Shown one piece after another: positions 62,538-64,000 of a DNA stretch of 64,000 bases (its first letter is position 1; the number at the start of each line of letters is the position of its first letter). Both the position numbers and the translations under genes were made by a program. This DNA is from Bacteroidota bacterium. GTDB lineage: Bacteria > Bacteroidota > Ignavibacteria > Kryptoniales > JAKASW01. The stretch is taken from contig JAKAMG010000007.1 of assembly GCA_021812985.1 (NCBI GenBank), positions 55,936 through 119,935 on the forward strand, given 5' to 3'. The notes under the pieces are model-generated. The model had not been told where the DNA came from, did no database searches, and was given only the letters and a program-made list of their open reading frames with translations.

Positions 62538-63584
62538 ATGGCAGGTAAGAAGAATACACCCAATACTTCCGGTCGCACAACGGTACAATTAATAGCGCAG
62601 AAGCTGGGGGTGTCCGCGATGACAGTTTCACGGGCGTTAAACGGCAAGCCCAATGTTGATCCAAAGACACGGGACCGCGTGCTAGCAGCCGCGAGAAAGT
62701 CCGGATACACACCCAATCATATCGCCCGGAGCCTTGCCCTGAGAAGGACCGAAACCATCGGTGTCGTGGTGCCAGAAATTAGTCACTCATTCTTTCCTGA
62801 GGTGATAAGAGGCATTGAAGATGCGGCCTATTCAGCTGGCTATCACATCGTCCTCACGCATTCAGCGGAGGACGATTGTCGCGAACGCGACGCGATAAAC
62901 ACACTCAAGTCCAAGAGGGTCGATGGCATTCTAATTTCAACTGCGCAATCGGTCACCGACATCTCCACTTATCGCGACGCTATACGCCAGGGAGTTCCAT
63001 TCGTATTCTTTGACAGAGTAGTCCAGGGTGTTGGCGCCACCTGTGTAAGCATAGATGACGGAGACTGCTGCGCACGCATCACCGAACATCTAATCGGACA
63101 CGGCTACAGGGCCATCGCGCACTTAAGCGGTCCGACGACAGTCTCAATTGGGAAAGGGAGATTGAATGGGTATAAGGAGGCTTTGAACAGACATGGGCTG
63201 AAGCTAAGACCGGAACTGATCGTCGAATCAGGCTTTCATGAGAAGGGGGGATATTCGGCGATGGAGGAGCTACTCAGGCTCCCTGCCCGAGAAAGACCGG
63301 ATGCTGTAGTCGCCGTAAACGATCCGGCTGCGTTCGGTGCGATGAAAGCTTTGCAGGAGCACAAACTCCGCATTCCGCAGGATATGGCGATCGTCGGAAT
63401 GTCAGACGACGTCAGGGCCGAGCTCGCCATTTGCCCTCTAACCACCATGAGACAGCCGGCGTTCGAGATAGGAAAGACAGCCGCGTCTGCGTTGATAGCA
63501 GAAATTGAAGGGAGGGATAAACCTGGCCGCAAGCTTATAGTCGAAACCGAACTGACCGTCAGGAAGTCTTGCGGTTGCGTGTAG
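62538..63584 (+). CDS. LacI/GalR family transcriptional regulator
   Basis: A 348-aa repressor. The HTH and hinge lie in residues 12-65 (TVQLIAQKLGVSAMTVSRALNGKPNVDPKTRDRVLAAARKSGYTPNHIARSL), followed by a periplasmic-binding-like sugar domain (TIGVVVPEISHSFFPEVIRGIEDAA, FDRVVQG, VNDPAAFGAMKAL). An in-frame ATG at 62472 would add 22 residues ahead of the HTH; the ATG at 62538 has GGAG seven bases upstream and is preferred. It is divergent from galK, so it very probably controls the galactose/galactan genes. Confidence 0.92.
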   Translation: MAGKKNTPNTSGRTTVQLIAQKLGVSAMTVSRALNGKPNVDPKTRDRVLAAARKSGYTPNHIARSLALRRTETIGVVVPEISHSFFPEVIRGIEDAAYSAGYHIVLTHSAEDDCRERDAINTLKSKRVDGILISTAQSVTDISTYRDAIRQGVPFVFFDRVVQGVGATCVSIDDGDCCARITEHLIGHGYRAIAHLSGPTTVSIGKGRLNGYKEALNRHGLKLRPELIVESGFHEKGGYSAMEELLRLPARERPDAVVAVNDPAAFGAMKALQEHKLRIPQDMAIVGMSDDVRAELAICPLTTMRQPAFEIGKTAASALIAEIEGRDKPGRKLIVETELTVRKSCGCV

Positions 63585-63597
63585 CGCCGGACTGGAC

Positions 63598-63611
63598 GAG
63601 AATGCATTCTC
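63598..63611. repeat. Perfect palindrome downstream of the LacI-type gene
   Basis: GAGAATGCATTCTC is a perfect 14-bp palindrome 14 bp after the stop. No T tract follows, so it is not a standard terminator. Confidence 0.4.
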
Positions 63612-63756
63612 CCGAGTCTGATCCATCCACTCCGGTTCCGAGCGAACCCGAATTCATTCCAAGCATCATGGTACAAGCCGAATCGCTGTTAATTGGGTAA
63701 GGTAAATGCCGCGCCATTGTTCGATCTAGATTCGGATTATTTGGGACCGCGCTTCT

Positions 63757-64000
63757 TCACTCCTCGATTGCCTCTCTTCCAAGTCGCCTGAGTTCTTCAA
63801 GATGGTCCTTCATGTCTTTGAGCTCCCCAGAAGAGTGACCGCGCCATCCCGTGACCTCGCCCATTACGAGAAGCGGATCTTGAGAGCGATATGAGTTTGT
63901 CGGATTCCCGGGATACTTTTTGTCGGTCAAATTGGGGTCGTCTTCGATTGGCACCATAGGCTCCACCGTATAATTCTTCTGGCACCGAACGTGTCTGCGG
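63757..64000 (-). CDS. Hypothetical protein, probably truncated by the window edge
   Basis: The frame is open from the right edge of the window to a stop at 63757, at least 80 codons. A GTG at 63966 could start a 69-aa protein. The sequence has a polar, proline-rich part (VPIEDDPNLTDKKYPGNPTNSYRSQDPLL) and an amphipathic helix at the end (LKDMKDHLEELRRLGREAIEE). The biased composition suggests a real protein, but no family is recognised and the upstream part is unseen. Confidence 0.4.
   Translation of the reverse strand, partial: RRHVRCQKNYTVEPMVPIEDDPNLTDKKYPGNPTNSYRSQDPLLVMGEVTGWRGHSSGELKDMKDHLEELRRLGREAIEE

Overview
The window reads as ordinary chromosome of a free-living, respiring bacterium of the FCB group (Bacteroidota/Chlorobiota/Ignavibacteria-like). 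The evidence is a secreted glycosidase with a C-terminal NPFNPTTTI-type sorting domain, a GldA/GldF/GldG-like ABC cluster, a DUF5683-type protein, a TonB-dependent receptor with a carboxypeptidase-regulatory-like N-terminus, and moderate GC. Unlike typical Bacteroidetes, many genes have good Shine-Dalgarno sequences and there are convincing TTGACA/TATAAT-type promoters, so an early-branching lineage of the group is my best guess; the species cannot be told. I see no phage, transposase, IS, CRISPR or rRNA.

Layout. 1-9 kb: the end of a C-terminal processing protease, then a central-carbon/nitrogen block (citrate synthase, HIT protein, isocitrate dehydrogenase, Lrp-type regulator, glutamine synthetase I, aconitase) with clear terminators. 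9-12 kb: ribosomal protein L31, a structured intergenic segment that may be an RNA, rsmB and a class II aldolase. 12.3-24 kb: twelve genes packed with overlaps or gaps of at most 12 nt (CDF transporter with three C-terminal modules, AlaX-like editing enzyme, acylphosphatase, ispF, DedA, a membrane-anchored degenerate PHP protein, lnt, threonine aldolase with no standard start codon, trpE, trpG, LOG protein, lytic transglycosylase), then a GIY-YIG protein and a 1066-aa secreted BNR protein.

28-33 kb: a TPP riboswitch with a terminator-like hairpin heads TonB receptor - thiamine pyrophosphokinase - Na+/solute symporter, which together make a complete candidate thiamine salvage route from outer membrane to cofactor. 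33-36 kb, minus strand: parA-parB-ridA-DUF5683. 36-39 kb: a membrane Fe-S oxidoreductase of the HdrD/CCG type and a secreted protein. 39-43 kb, minus strand: a Gld-like ABC operon (ATPase, permease, GldG-like, DUF4340), divergent from an ECF sigma - anti-sigma - CpxP-like - RND efflux operon (43-49 kb).

49-54 kb: kbl, nfo, anmK and a MarR - FMN reductase - YceI operon with a textbook promoter. 54.5-54.8 kb: tRNA-Gly(CCC) and tRNA-Val(TAC). 54.9-63.6 kb: a galactan/galactose utilisation locus (GH53 endo-galactanase, galM, small membrane protein, SGLT-like symporter, galT, galK, and a divergent LacI regulator) with related operator-like sites. The main points for follow-up are the riboswitch-controlled thiamine uptake operon, the intergenic structured RNA candidate, the degenerate PHP protein, the triple-module CDF protein, and two genes (threonine aldolase, GH53) whose best start codon is non-AUG (ACG, CTG).
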